Origin: Methylomonas sp. AM2-LC
Lineage (GTDB): Bacteria; Pseudomonadota; Gammaproteobacteria; Methylococcales; Methylomonadaceae
DNA length: 64,000 nt
Direction of reading: 5' to 3'
NCBI RefSeq assembly: GCF_039904985.1
Contig: NZ_CP157005.1
Span: 620,001-684,000 of the forward strand
Shown piece after piece: positions 54,585-63,093 of the stretch. Both the position numbers and the translations under genes were made by a program. Under the pieces are notes generated by a model that saw only the letters and a program-made list of their open reading frames with translations, searched no databases and was not told the DNA's origin. Position 1 is the stretch's first letter, and every line of letters starts with the position of its first letter.

Positions 54585-54878
54585 ATGAATGCTATGTATT
54601 TAGTAATTATATATTTAGTAATTATATTTTTTGTAATTGTAATGTTTATGTCGTCAAGACGATGTCCAGCGTGTGGTAAATCTACGACCTTTAAAAAATC
54701 GGGTAAGCCACGGCAATCCGCAAAATCCGTTTATTCCATGGAATATTTTTATAGCTGCGGACATTGTGGATATTCAGCATGGTTGCCTAAGCATCATCAG
54801 TGGACGGGAGGTTCCGAAGGTGGTGGAGGTGGAGGTGGAGCTGGAGATGGCGGGTGTGGAGGTGATGGGGGGTGTTAA
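54585..54878 (+). CDS. Small membrane protein with zinc ribbon and Gly-rich tail
   Basis: 97 aa. An N-terminal membrane helix (YLVIIYLVIIFFVIVMFM) is followed by a zinc ribbon with two C-x-x-C knuckles (RRCPACGKS and YSCGHCGYS) and a Gly-rich tail with two late Cys (GGGGGGGAGDGGCGGDGGC). This resembles the tail of TPM/YgcG-type proteins, but no TPM domain is present. The function is unknown. Confidence 0.7.
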   Translation: MNAMYLVIIYLVIIFFVIVMFMSSRRCPACGKSTTFKKSGKPRQSAKSVYSMEYFYSCGHCGYSAWLPKHHQWTGGSEGGGGGGGAGDGGCGGDGGC

Positions 54879-55244
54879 TCGTTTCTGCTAAGCATTAACA
54901 CCACAGGGCCACTCCAAAAGTCAAAAGGATCAGGCCTTTCCATGACGTATTTTTACGTGAATATACAAATTCGGCATATTCAGAACGAATAACATAAATA
55001 GTTATTAAAGGTTAAATGTGTTATGCAAAGACACTGCACCGTTCGCTGCGAAATATGATTGGGTTATATACGTAGATATTTATTCAACGCCATGATTATA
55101 AATGGTTTTAAAAAATGACAAGGGTTTGGCGTTAGAATCACTTTGCGCGCTAGCTGTTTTTCGCTTAAGCTAGCTATAAAAGCCATCTGGGTCTTCAAGC
55201 GTTCTTACTTAATGCCCATCGAATACTGACGACTTGGAGGTCGA
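54879..55244. other. Intergenic region with dispersed repeat copy A
   Basis: It holds a small hairpin ACGT...ACGT and about 35 further bases (54945-54995) that recur at 61529-61578. No gene is seen. The promoter of the protease/TPR operon must lie near its end; GGAGG precedes ATG 55245. Confidence 0.55.
54945..54995 (+). repeat. Dispersed 50-bp repeat, copy A
   Basis: Starts ACGTATTTTTACGTGAA and ends AATAACAT. About 41 of 51 aligned positions match copy B at 61529-61578, and the stem bases change in a compensated way (ACGT/ACGT here, ACGC/GCGT there). Confidence 0.6.
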
Positions 55245-57056
55245 ATGAAACAAATCATCCTGCTGCTTTGTGCAGGTACTTTTCTCTCGGAAGCAATGGC
55301 AACACCGCATAACTCGGTCGAGATTTACGAGCAAGTACAACGGTCAGTGATGGTTTTTGAAGCATTGGACGATGCGAATAAACCGTTGAAAGCATTAACA
55401 GCCGTTGCTGTTGCGAGCGATAAAGTCGTTACGGTGTGCGATGAACTCAACGGTAAGCTTCAATTCCGGATCGTCACGAATAGTAAATCGTTTCTGGCAA
55501 CAATTTTGGCCAGAGATAGCCAACGGCATTTGTGCTTGTTGTCGGTGCCTGATGCCCAGTTGACTAAAATTGTTAGCGCTGACGCCAATCAATCCTTGCA
55601 ATCTGGAGCTAGGGTTTATGCGCTTTCCAATGCGTTGGGGTTGGGTGTCGGCATCTCTGAAGGGGTGGTTTCGGGTATTCGTCCACAATTAGGTGTCGAT
55701 TTTATTCAATTTTCCGCGCCGGTTTCGCCGGGGTCCGACGGAGGAGCCTTGGTCGATACCGAAGGGCGTTTGTTGGGCATAATTACCTATAGACACCGCG
55801 ATGGGCAGAATGTGAATTTTGCCATTCCCGCCAAATGGCTGGCCGAGATTGAGCTACATGACAAGACTGACACAGCATACAAACAATTCCGGGAAACCGC
55901 CGAACAACTACAGAATCAGGAACAGTGGCAAAAGCTGGCTGAACACGCCGAACAATGGATCGGCGGGCATCAAAGCGATGTCGATGCTTGGCGTTGGTCC
56001 GTAATGGCAGCGGAAAAGAATAACAACCTTGATAGTGAAGAAACTGCCTGGCGTAAGTTGTACCAACTGGAACCAGCGTCGTCGACCGCCGGCGCAGGAT
56101 TGCTCAGAGTAAAGTTAAAACGTAATCAAAGTACAGAGGCGCTGCAATTGGCGCGCGAATTACTATCGTTGCACCAGGAAGATGCCGAAATTTGGACTAT
56201 CGTTGGTCAAACCGAGCAATCGGCAGGTACCGCAGCCAAAGCCGAAGAAGCCTATCGTAAGGCATTGTCTTTCAATCCTTGGCAACTAACTGCTTACCAG
56301 GGGTTAATCGGAATCGCAGAACAGCGAAATGATCGAGGTATGGTCACCCAATTATGGCAAAGCCTGTCGGCGCTAAACCCTGACGTGCCGGTCATCCAAT
56401 TTAAGTTGGCCGAGGCCTATATCCGCGAAGGCCGGCCAGCCCGCGCCTACTCCCTCTTGGAAAAGCTCACCATCCCAGACGCTCAAAAACCCGATGCAGA
56501 TTTTTGGAAAGGACAAACATTGATCGCACTTGGCAGACCTCTGGATGCAATCCAAGCCTTCGAAAAAAGTTTGCAGGGCAATCCTACGGCCAAAGCCTGG
56601 GCCTATGCTGCTTTGGGCAGCAGTTATTTTCAACTGCAGCGTTATTTGGAATCTATCCAAGCCTATCGGGAAGCGGTTCGGCTGGACCCCAACAATCCTG
56701 AATGGCAATATGGTCTAGCCTTATCGCTAAAAGACAGCTTTCGCGGTCAAGAAGCCTTGGAAATCGATGCTCAATTGCTAAAAAAATTTCCTAACGACCC
56801 CACGGTTTGGCGACAAAAAGGTTTTACCGAGGCAATTCTCGGACTAACTCAGGAAAGCATTAAGTCCTTGGAAAAATCCCTTGAAATTGAGCCTAAACAA
56901 GGAAAAGTATGGGCTGCTTTGATCGAAGAATACCACCGAGCAGGCCGTGATAAGGATGTTAGTAGTGCCTATGAAAAGCTACGCGGAGTCGACAGTGCCT
57001 ATGCGGAGATGGCTTACCGATCGGCCATTTTACCCTTCGAGGAGCATCAGCCATGA
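55245..57056 (+). CDS. Trypsin-like/TPR protein with degenerate catalytic triad (pseudoprotease)
   Basis: 603 aa. A signal peptide (MKQIILLLCAGTFLSEAMA) is followed by a trypsin-like fold (residues ~25-205) and about ten TPR units to the end. Compared with the next gene, all three catalytic residues are replaced: TNCH becomes TVCD (Asp66), RDICLL becomes RHLCLL (His95) and GSSGG becomes GSDGG (Asp165). The rest of the fold is well kept, so it is probably a binding protein or regulator. Its stop overlaps the start of the active paralogue by 4 bp (ATGA), so the two are made together and likely form a complex in the periplasm. Confidence 0.88.
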   Translation: MKQIILLLCAGTFLSEAMATPHNSVEIYEQVQRSVMVFEALDDANKPLKALTAVAVASDKVVTVCDELNGKLQFRIVTNSKSFLATILARDSQRHLCLLSVPDAQLTKIVSADANQSLQSGARVYALSNALGLGVGISEGVVSGIRPQLGVDFIQFSAPVSPGSDGGALVDTEGRLLGIITYRHRDGQNVNFAIPAKWLAEIELHDKTDTAYKQFRETAEQLQNQEQWQKLAEHAEQWIGGHQSDVDAWRWSVMAAEKNNNLDSEETAWRKLYQLEPASSTAGAGLLRVKLKRNQSTEALQLARELLSLHQEDAEIWTIVGQTEQSAGTAAKAEEAYRKALSFNPWQLTAYQGLIGIAEQRNDRGMVTQLWQSLSALNPDVPVIQFKLAEAYIREGRPARAYSLLEKLTIPDAQKPDADFWKGQTLIALGRPLDAIQAFEKSLQGNPTAKAWAYAALGSSYFQLQRYLESIQAYREAVRLDPNNPEWQYGLALSLKDSFRGQEALEIDAQLLKKFPNDPTVWRQKGFTEAILGLTQESIKSLEKSLEIEPKQGKVWAALIEEYHRAGRDKDVSSAYEKLRGVDSAYAEMAYRSAILPFEEHQP

Positions 57057-59425
57057 GCAGACTGAAGCAGGCTTTATCCATTTTCCTCTGTTTGTTGAGT
57101 TTACCGAGCTGCGAAACACGCGCCGAGTACGATGCTGAAGGCTTGTTTAAACACGTTTCGCCCTCAGTAGTGACTATCGTCACTTTCGATGAAAAAGGCC
57201 ATCAAGAGGGCCAAGGTAGCGGCGTAGTGGTAAACAAAGACCACATTGTGACCAATTGCCATGTGGTACGAGAGGCTCATACTTTGAAAGTCAATACTGG
57301 CGATCATGAATATGCGGCGACCTGGACCCAGGCAGATCCAACCCGGGATATTTGCCTGCTCAGCGTGGAAGGCCTGCCGCCTATGTCTCCGCAGGAACTC
57401 AGAAAGCTCGATGATTTAAAAATTGGTGAAAGCGTTTACGCAGTTGGCAATCCACTTGGATTCGGACTTTCGGTCAATTCCGGCTTGGTTTCAAGTATCA
57501 GTCCCTATCATGATGAACAGGTGATTGTGGCCAGTGTGTCGTTATCGCCCGGTTCCAGCGGCGGCGGCCTATTCGATAACCGAGGCCGATTGCTGGGGAT
57601 AACGACAGCGATACTTAGCGCCGGCCAAAACTTAAATCTTGTTCTTCCCGCAGATTGGATAATCGAATTGAATAAACGTGGCGTCTCCGCACCTCCCGTT
57701 ACTGTGATTCCCGGACCTGAACCGCACTGGATGGAAGAAGCCCAGGCGCTGCAAGCTACAGCCAAACTATCGGAATTTGAAAAGCACGTTCATAACTGGC
57801 GAGCAGTGCAACCAGACTCTGCGATGGCTGCAGCCTATTTGGGTGTGGCATTGATCGCTCAGAATTCTGTCGAAGCGGAAGCGGCTTTACGAGACGCCGT
57901 GCGACTGGACGACAGAAACGAATATGCTTGGTTTGTACTCGCAAAATTGATGTATAGCCAAGGTCATAGAGACGAGGCGAAACAGATATTGCAAAAAGCC
58001 CAGCAGATATCGCCTACACAGGGAAACCTTTATACAACCAAGGCCTTGTGGTTGCTGGAAGACGGTAAACTTAAGGAGGCTTATAGCGCAGTTCAGGATG
58101 CGATACGCTTAGAACCGGGAGTAAGCGACCACTGGCGCGTACTTGGTGTGGTCACCGATAGATTGAACCATGCTGATGAATCGGCCAAAGCCTATCGGAC
58201 AGCGCTAAGATTAAACCCCCTAGACGATAAACTAAAGCAGGCTTTATTGGATGTGCTGGCTCGCAACGGTAATTCCGATGCCGCCCACTTGGTGCTTGGC
58301 AAGGATGCCGACAACAATCCGTCCAGTGCCGGAACCTGGGTGTCTATGGGGTTTACTGAATTGAACCGTAAACACTACATCGATGCCGAAAAAGCTTTTA
58401 GAAAAGCGATTGAAATTGCGCCAGAAACCACCAATGCTTGGACCGGTTTAGGTAGCGTGTTGCAAAACACCAACCGTTTAAAGGAAGCCGAGCAGGCTTA
58501 CGACAAGGCTTATACTCTAAGGCCTGACAATCCGAGCATCGTTGCAGAGATACTGACGAATCGTGGCAATGCCAAAAGCAAATTAGGCGACAAACGGGCA
58601 GCGTTAGCAGATATAGAGGCGGCGGTTAAAATCGACCCAACTTATATCAATGCCTATCGGTCTCTCGGTATTTTGAAGGTTGAGGTTCGCGACCATCGTG
58701 CGGTTGTTGATGCTTTCAGAAAAGTAGTTGTATCTGACATCGCTGGCTCTGATGATTGGGCGACATTGGGTGAATCTTTAGATCTAACAGGGGAAAAAAA
58801 AGCAGCACTTGAAGCCTTGGAAAAATCCGAAAAATTAGATTCGAATAACCCGAAAACTTTACTAGCTCTAGCGGGATATTACGGCCGTAATGGCGATTTA
58901 CAGAAAGCTTTGACATATATTGATCGGGCATTAAAAATCGATTCGTCGGTCGCTGTCAACTGGAGCAATAAGGGGTACGCTTTGTTAAAGCTTGGTCGCT
59001 TGTCGGAGGCGGTTAGTGCGCTAGAAACTGCAACCAATCTTGATCCGCAATTCGCCAATGCCTGGATCAATTTGGGTGAGGCGCAAATGCGTAGCAATAA
59101 TCTGGGCAAGGCGATACAGTCCCTGGAGATAGCGCTTAAACTGGCACCCGGCGCGCTCGATGCTCGCTTATTCTTAGCGCAATCATATTTGGGATCTAAG
59201 CAGTCGGAAAATGCCAGAACCCACGCCAATGTAGTATTGAAAGCCCAACCGGAGTTGCCACAAGCTTTGGCGATTTTGACTTTGGCTGATTTGATGGATA
59301 ACAATAGTGTAGCCGCATTGACTAACTATCGAAAAATCCAAGCCAGGAGTCCTCAAATGGCTCAGTCAGTCAAAGCGATGGCTGTTTCTCAACGGTTGAC
59401 TGGAGCTCAAGTTTTGCCTGATTAA
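57053..59425 (+). CDS. Trypsin-like serine protease with TPR repeats
   Basis: 790 aa. A leader ending FLCLLSLPSC suggests export, perhaps as a lipoprotein. The HtrA-like protease domain has His70 (IVTNCHVV), Asp99 (TRDICLL) and Ser169 (SLSPGSSGGGLF), with GVVVNKDHIVTNCH and GRLLGITTA around them. About 15 TPR units (EKAFRKAIEIAPETTNAWTG, YIDRALKIDSSVAVNWSNK) make up residues ~215-780; no PDZ domain is seen. It is translationally coupled to the upstream pseudoprotease. Substrates are unknown. Confidence 0.9.
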   Translation: MSRLKQALSIFLCLLSLPSCETRAEYDAEGLFKHVSPSVVTIVTFDEKGHQEGQGSGVVVNKDHIVTNCHVVREAHTLKVNTGDHEYAATWTQADPTRDICLLSVEGLPPMSPQELRKLDDLKIGESVYAVGNPLGFGLSVNSGLVSSISPYHDEQVIVASVSLSPGSSGGGLFDNRGRLLGITTAILSAGQNLNLVLPADWIIELNKRGVSAPPVTVIPGPEPHWMEEAQALQATAKLSEFEKHVHNWRAVQPDSAMAAAYLGVALIAQNSVEAEAALRDAVRLDDRNEYAWFVLAKLMYSQGHRDEAKQILQKAQQISPTQGNLYTTKALWLLEDGKLKEAYSAVQDAIRLEPGVSDHWRVLGVVTDRLNHADESAKAYRTALRLNPLDDKLKQALLDVLARNGNSDAAHLVLGKDADNNPSSAGTWVSMGFTELNRKHYIDAEKAFRKAIEIAPETTNAWTGLGSVLQNTNRLKEAEQAYDKAYTLRPDNPSIVAEILTNRGNAKSKLGDKRAALADIEAAVKIDPTYINAYRSLGILKVEVRDHRAVVDAFRKVVVSDIAGSDDWATLGESLDLTGEKKAALEALEKSEKLDSNNPKTLLALAGYYGRNGDLQKALTYIDRALKIDSSVAVNWSNKGYALLKLGRLSEAVSALETATNLDPQFANAWINLGEAQMRSNNLGKAIQSLEIALKLAPGALDARLFLAQSYLGSKQSENARTHANVVLKAQPELPQALAILTLADLMDNNSVAALTNYRKIQARSPQMAQSVKAMAVSQRLTGAQVLPD

Positions 59426-59498
59426 ATCAGTGCCGTTCCAAAACCACTGTGGATGACTTGAACTGGGAGCCTGATGGTGTAACTGTCCAAGTCCGGCT

Positions 59499-61460
59499 GT
59501 GTGTCCAGCGAAGGCTGGTATGTTCAGCAGGAGTAAGTCCTGTCGGGGTAATAGTCAAAGCCCCGTAGCTTGGATAGCAGGGTGGCGGGAAACCAAGACC
59601 TTGAAGCCTATCGACTAGTGTTTCCTAGGGAAATGCGCGAGTCAACGGGCCGTAACGAAAGTAAACGTAAAAGTGGCCTCGAAAGTGAGTAAGCCCGAAG
59701 GTCGAGCCTGCAACCGTAGGGCGAAGACAGCATGACTGGTTGAAACTGACTGATACAGCCAGACCACTTCGGCGGGGTAGAAGCGACGGCACGTTGGCAA
59801 GGACATACTAAGCAACTGGAGAAGCCCTCCTCATCCCTGTGCGAAATGGCAGGAGCAAGGTAAGTCTTATAACCGGAGAACCCGGAAAATGGACTGAAGG
59901 TGAGAGGGTGGCGGATGGGTCTGTAGTAGTGATGATTCCGGGTAACGCCGGTGGAGCGAAGAGGCCCTGCTGTTTGTAATTCTTCTAACAATATAAGAGG
60001 CGGCGAGATGATAAAGGCGTCCAGTAATTTGCAGGACTTGAGACGGAAGATATATATTAAGGCGAAGGCGGAACCGTCCTGGCGATTTTGGGGGATATAC
60101 GTTCATGTTTTCAAAATGGAAACCTTACTTGAAGCCTATACAATGGCGAAGAAAAACAACGGAGCGCCTGGAAGTGATGGCATAACGTTTGAAGTCATTG
60201 AAAGGCAGGGACTGGATGCGTTCCTGAGGCAAATACAATTTGAGTTGATTGAGCGAACCTACACACCACTAAAGTCGAAGAGACAGGAGATACCGAAGGA
60301 TGGCGGAAAAGTCCGCATTCTGTCGATACCTGCTATCCGTGATCGGGTGGTGCAAGGTGCTCTAAAACTGATATTGGAGCCGATATTCGAAGCTGACTTC
60401 CAATCAGGTTCGTTTGGGTATCGGCCTAAGCGTACAGCGCATGAAGCAGTGGAGCGGGTAGCTAAGGCAATCGTACAAAGGAAAACGCTGGTCATTGATC
60501 TTGATTTACGCGCCTACTTTGATACGGTGCAACATCATCTACTGTTGGAAAAGGTGGCGCGTCGAATCAAAGACGATGACATTCTGTGGATATTGACGCG
60601 AATATTGAAAGCATCAGGTTCAATAGGCGTTCCGCAAGGCGGGGTGATTTCTCCCTTGCTCAGTAATATTTACCTCACAGAGGTCGATTGTATGCTGGAG
60701 CGGGCAAAAGAAGTAACGCGAAACGGTAAATATGTCTACATCGAATATGCACGTTTTGCTGATGATCTTGTGGTCTTGATTGATGCCTATCCACGCCATA
60801 GATGGCTGCTAGCTGCTGTAAGCAAACGTCTTCGGGAAGAATTTGCCAAACTACAAGTTGAGGTTAATGAAGAGAAAAGTCGAAAGGTCGATCTGGCCTG
60901 TGGTGAAAGCTTTAGTTTTCTAGGCTTTGATTTCCGCAGTGTTCTCAGTCTAAAGAAGGTTTGGCGAGCAAACTACGCACCAAAGTTGAAGAAGCGTACG
61001 GCGTTGCTGCGAAAACTCAAGGAAATCTTTAGGCGTTTTCAATCACAACCGATAGATAGAATAATAGAACTAATCAATCCGATATTAAGAGGGTGGGTTA
61101 ACTATTTTTCCATTGGGCATTCCAGCGAGTGTTTCGGTTATGTCAAAGATTGGGTTGAAAAGAAAGTACGGCGGCATCTTGGGCGATCTCGGAATAGTAG
61201 GGGCTTCGGCTGGAAGGAGTGGAGTAAACACTGGCTTTATAACGAACTTAAGCTGTTTAACGGTTATCGGGTTCGGCATGGCTAGGCGTTGAAAGTGAAT
61301 TCAGACGATAGGCCACATAAGCCTTGATAAGAAACGAACAGGAAAGCGTAGTGCGGGAAAACCGCACGCTGCGTTTGACGTGGCGGGAGCTGGAAACGTG
61401 ATGATGGTAGTCGGATTGCGGCCCATGACGAAAGTTATGGATAAGCCACCGGAACCTAAA
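59499..61460 (+). mobile_element. Group II intron with maturase gene
   Basis: The 5' end GTGTGTCCAGCGAAGG starts the ribozyme, and about 500 nt of structured RNA precede the maturase ORF. A domain V hairpin (61345-61377, AGCGTAGTGCGGGAAAACC and its partner ending GTTT) follows the ORF. A domain VI candidate with a GAAA-capped stem CCATGAC/GTTATGG and the strand GGATAAGCCAC (branch A) lies at about 61380-61450. The 3' splice site is not certain and may lie anywhere from about 61450 to 61505. It is inserted downstream of the protease/TPR operon. Confidence 0.75.
60008..61285 (+). CDS. ltrA: Group II intron reverse transcriptase/maturase
   Basis: 425 aa from ATG 60008 (MIKASSNLQDLRRKIYIKAK), with AGAGG upstream; a frame start at 59951 is within ribozyme sequence. 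Reverse transcriptase blocks are complete: APGSDGITFEVIE, GKVRILSIPAIRDRVVQGAL, GYRPKRTAHEAV, VIDLDLRAYFDTV, GVPQGGVISPLLSNIYL and the active site RFADDLVVL. A maturase X domain (LINPILRGWVNYFSIGHSS) ends the protein. There is no HNH endonuclease domain. It helps splicing and reverse-splices the intron into DNA. Confidence 0.93.
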   Translation: MIKASSNLQDLRRKIYIKAKAEPSWRFWGIYVHVFKMETLLEAYTMAKKNNGAPGSDGITFEVIERQGLDAFLRQIQFELIERTYTPLKSKRQEIPKDGGKVRILSIPAIRDRVVQGALKLILEPIFEADFQSGSFGYRPKRTAHEAVERVAKAIVQRKTLVIDLDLRAYFDTVQHHLLLEKVARRIKDDDILWILTRILKASGSIGVPQGGVISPLLSNIYLTEVDCMLERAKEVTRNGKYVYIEYARFADDLVVLIDAYPRHRWLLAAVSKRLREEFAKLQVEVNEEKSRKVDLACGESFSFLGFDFRSVLSLKKVWRANYAPKLKKRTALLRKLKEIFRRFQSQPIDRIIELINPILRGWVNYFSIGHSSECFGYVKDWVEKKVRRHLGRSRNSRGFGWKEWSKHWLYNELKLFNGYRVRHG

Positions 61461-61528
61461 GTGCGCGCGCCAGTTTTCGACCCTACCAGCAAGAGTCGTT
61501 AGATTCAAGTCTAGCAGGTACTTTACTT

Positions 61529-61578
61529 ACGCTTTTTTGCGTGAAAATACAAATCAACATCTTCAGAAAAAATAACAT
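61529..61578 (+). repeat. Dispersed 50-bp repeat, copy B
   Basis: ACGCTTTTTTGCGTGAAAATA to AATAACAT, matching copy A (54945-54995) in the same orientation. Together they bracket the protease/TPR operon and the group II intron. The rest of 61460-61867 holds nothing else I can support. Confidence 0.6.
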
Positions 61579-61867
61579 TTAAATATGCGGTCTGAAAAAT
61601 CCTATCGTTAACTAAAAAATCTTCGGCAATACAATTAAAGCTCACTAATTACTTCAGAAAAAGCAGAGGCCTGAGTATGCTACCTAGTGCTGAGTCTAAT
61701 GACAAACCTTGAGATACCTCAGTTTGTTAAGATCTAGAAATGAGCGAAAATAGGTTTTTTTCAACTAAAATTTGATTTATTAACAACACCGCCAAAACAT
61801 CCATGAACCTGACGGCGTATCATGCTTGTTAAATCAATTTCTTGTCCATAAGAAAACATAAAATTTC

Positions 61868-62614
61868 CTATAATTTAATCATTACGATTTGTGTATGCCA
61901 TAAATCAATCAACGTTTCAGGTTTATCGGCAAAGAATTCATCCACGGCTTTTTTCACACCAGGGCAACTTTTAGAAAAATAATCGTGGCAAATGATTGCG
62001 CCCCCACGAGTCATTCGTGGGTAAAAATATTCAAACCCTGCTTTAGTACTTTCATAAACATCCATATCCAGATTAACAAAAGAAAATTTTGTTTCTAAAG
62101 GAATTTCTAAAGTTGTTTCTGGAAAAAAACCCACATGATATCTTATTAAGTCATTAAATTCGTACAGTAGATTTCGAACGTCATCTAACGCGCTCCCCTT
62201 GACGTCTCCAACTTTAAGCAAATCAACATCTGCAGTTATTTCAGGAATGCCAGTAAAAGTATCAAAAAGATGTATCGGTTTTTTTGACTCATTAGCTTTA
62301 GCCATAATCAAGGCGCTCCCACCATGAAATGAGCCACATTCAGCAAGGTCCCCAGAAAGATGATTGGTTCTACTAACAATACGATGAAGATTAACTACTT
62401 CGTGAAATGACATTGCAACGAGATTCGAATTGAGAATCGATTGGAAGTATTGAATTTGTTCTGGAGAATTAGCTAAAGTGTGGTTCCATAGTGGATCAAT
62501 ATATATTTCATTATCACAATAACCTTTACTAAGATATGGTAATCGTCCTAAGCATCTAATGAAAGGCTGGCGTTTGATAAAATGAATTAAACGCTTTAAA
62601 AAGTTAAGCAGCAT
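61868..62614 (-). CDS. TylF/macrocin O-methyltransferase-family protein
   Basis: 248 aa class I AdoMet-dependent methyltransferase. Motifs: GDLAECGSFHGGSALIMAKA, IHLFDTFTGIPEI, FVNLDMDVYESTKAGFEYFYPRM, GGAIICHDYFSKSCPGVKKAVDEFF. The family methylates sugar hydroxyls in antibiotics and surface polysaccharides. No glycan cluster is around it, so the acceptor is unknown. It is a single gene on the minus strand next to an intron relic. Confidence 0.9.
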   Translation of the reverse strand: MLLNFLKRLIHFIKRQPFIRCLGRLPYLSKGYCDNEIYIDPLWNHTLANSPEQIQYFQSILNSNLVAMSFHEVVNLHRIVSRTNHLSGDLAECGSFHGGSALIMAKANESKKPIHLFDTFTGIPEITADVDLLKVGDVKGSALDDVRNLLYEFNDLIRYHVGFFPETTLEIPLETKFSFVNLDMDVYESTKAGFEYFYPRMTRGGAIICHDYFSKSCPGVKKAVDEFFADKPETLIDLWHTQIVMIKL

Positions 62615-62789
62615 ATGTAAATAGCCTATAAATTAATAAGTATTTTTGTGGTTGAAGTTTATCAGAATTTTAGAGCGTTTATAAAAATTTATAGCAGCTA
62701 CATTAATTATCTAAATCATGAAGTATCAGAATATTAACTAGTCCGTTATTAAAAAAACAAAAAAGCAGAATGCGCAAATAGTTAGAGTG

Positions 62790-62965
62790 CATCGATTCTC
62801 TGGAAAAACGCTTAGTTTGCTGAGCGTGGGCTTTTCTCACTTCATGAAGCCCGCAAATTGGCTTGCAAAGCCAGGTGAGGAAACTACTAACTGGAAAACC
62901 GTATCCAGGAGAACTTCCCGTACAATTCGGATGGCGAGGTGGCGAAAGCCGGTCCGCCTCCTTTG
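62790..62965 (+). mobile_element. Relic of a group II intron 3' end
   Basis: Domain V-like sequence (about 62895-62928: GAAAACCGTATCCAGGAG, then AACTTCCCGTACAATTC) is followed by a domain VI-like hairpin (GGCGAGGTGGC-GAAA-GCC, then GGTCCGCCTCC, 62933-62961). The upstream part (CACTTCATGAAGCCCGCAAATTGGC) also resembles intron 3' sequence that often appears as spurious reading frames. It differs from the intact intron at 59.5 kb, so it is from another intron. No maturase remains. Confidence 0.6.
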
Positions 62966-63093
62966 AATTACAAAGCTTATCAGCTTCGAATTGCGGTTTC
63001 ATTATCATTCAGCCGCGCCTACTTTTGTAAATCCAACATCTGTATTTGGCACTAGGTAATTGACGATGCTTCTAAAAAGTTACGCTGAACAAA

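Noticed and set aside
59608..60106. Minus-strand frames of 79-127 codons in the 5' part of the group II intron.
   Set aside because: They overlap structured ribozyme RNA and are not protein-like.
62703..63008. A 101-codon minus-strand frame.
   Set aside because: It lies over the group II intron relic and its translation resembles spurious frames made from intron 3' ends.
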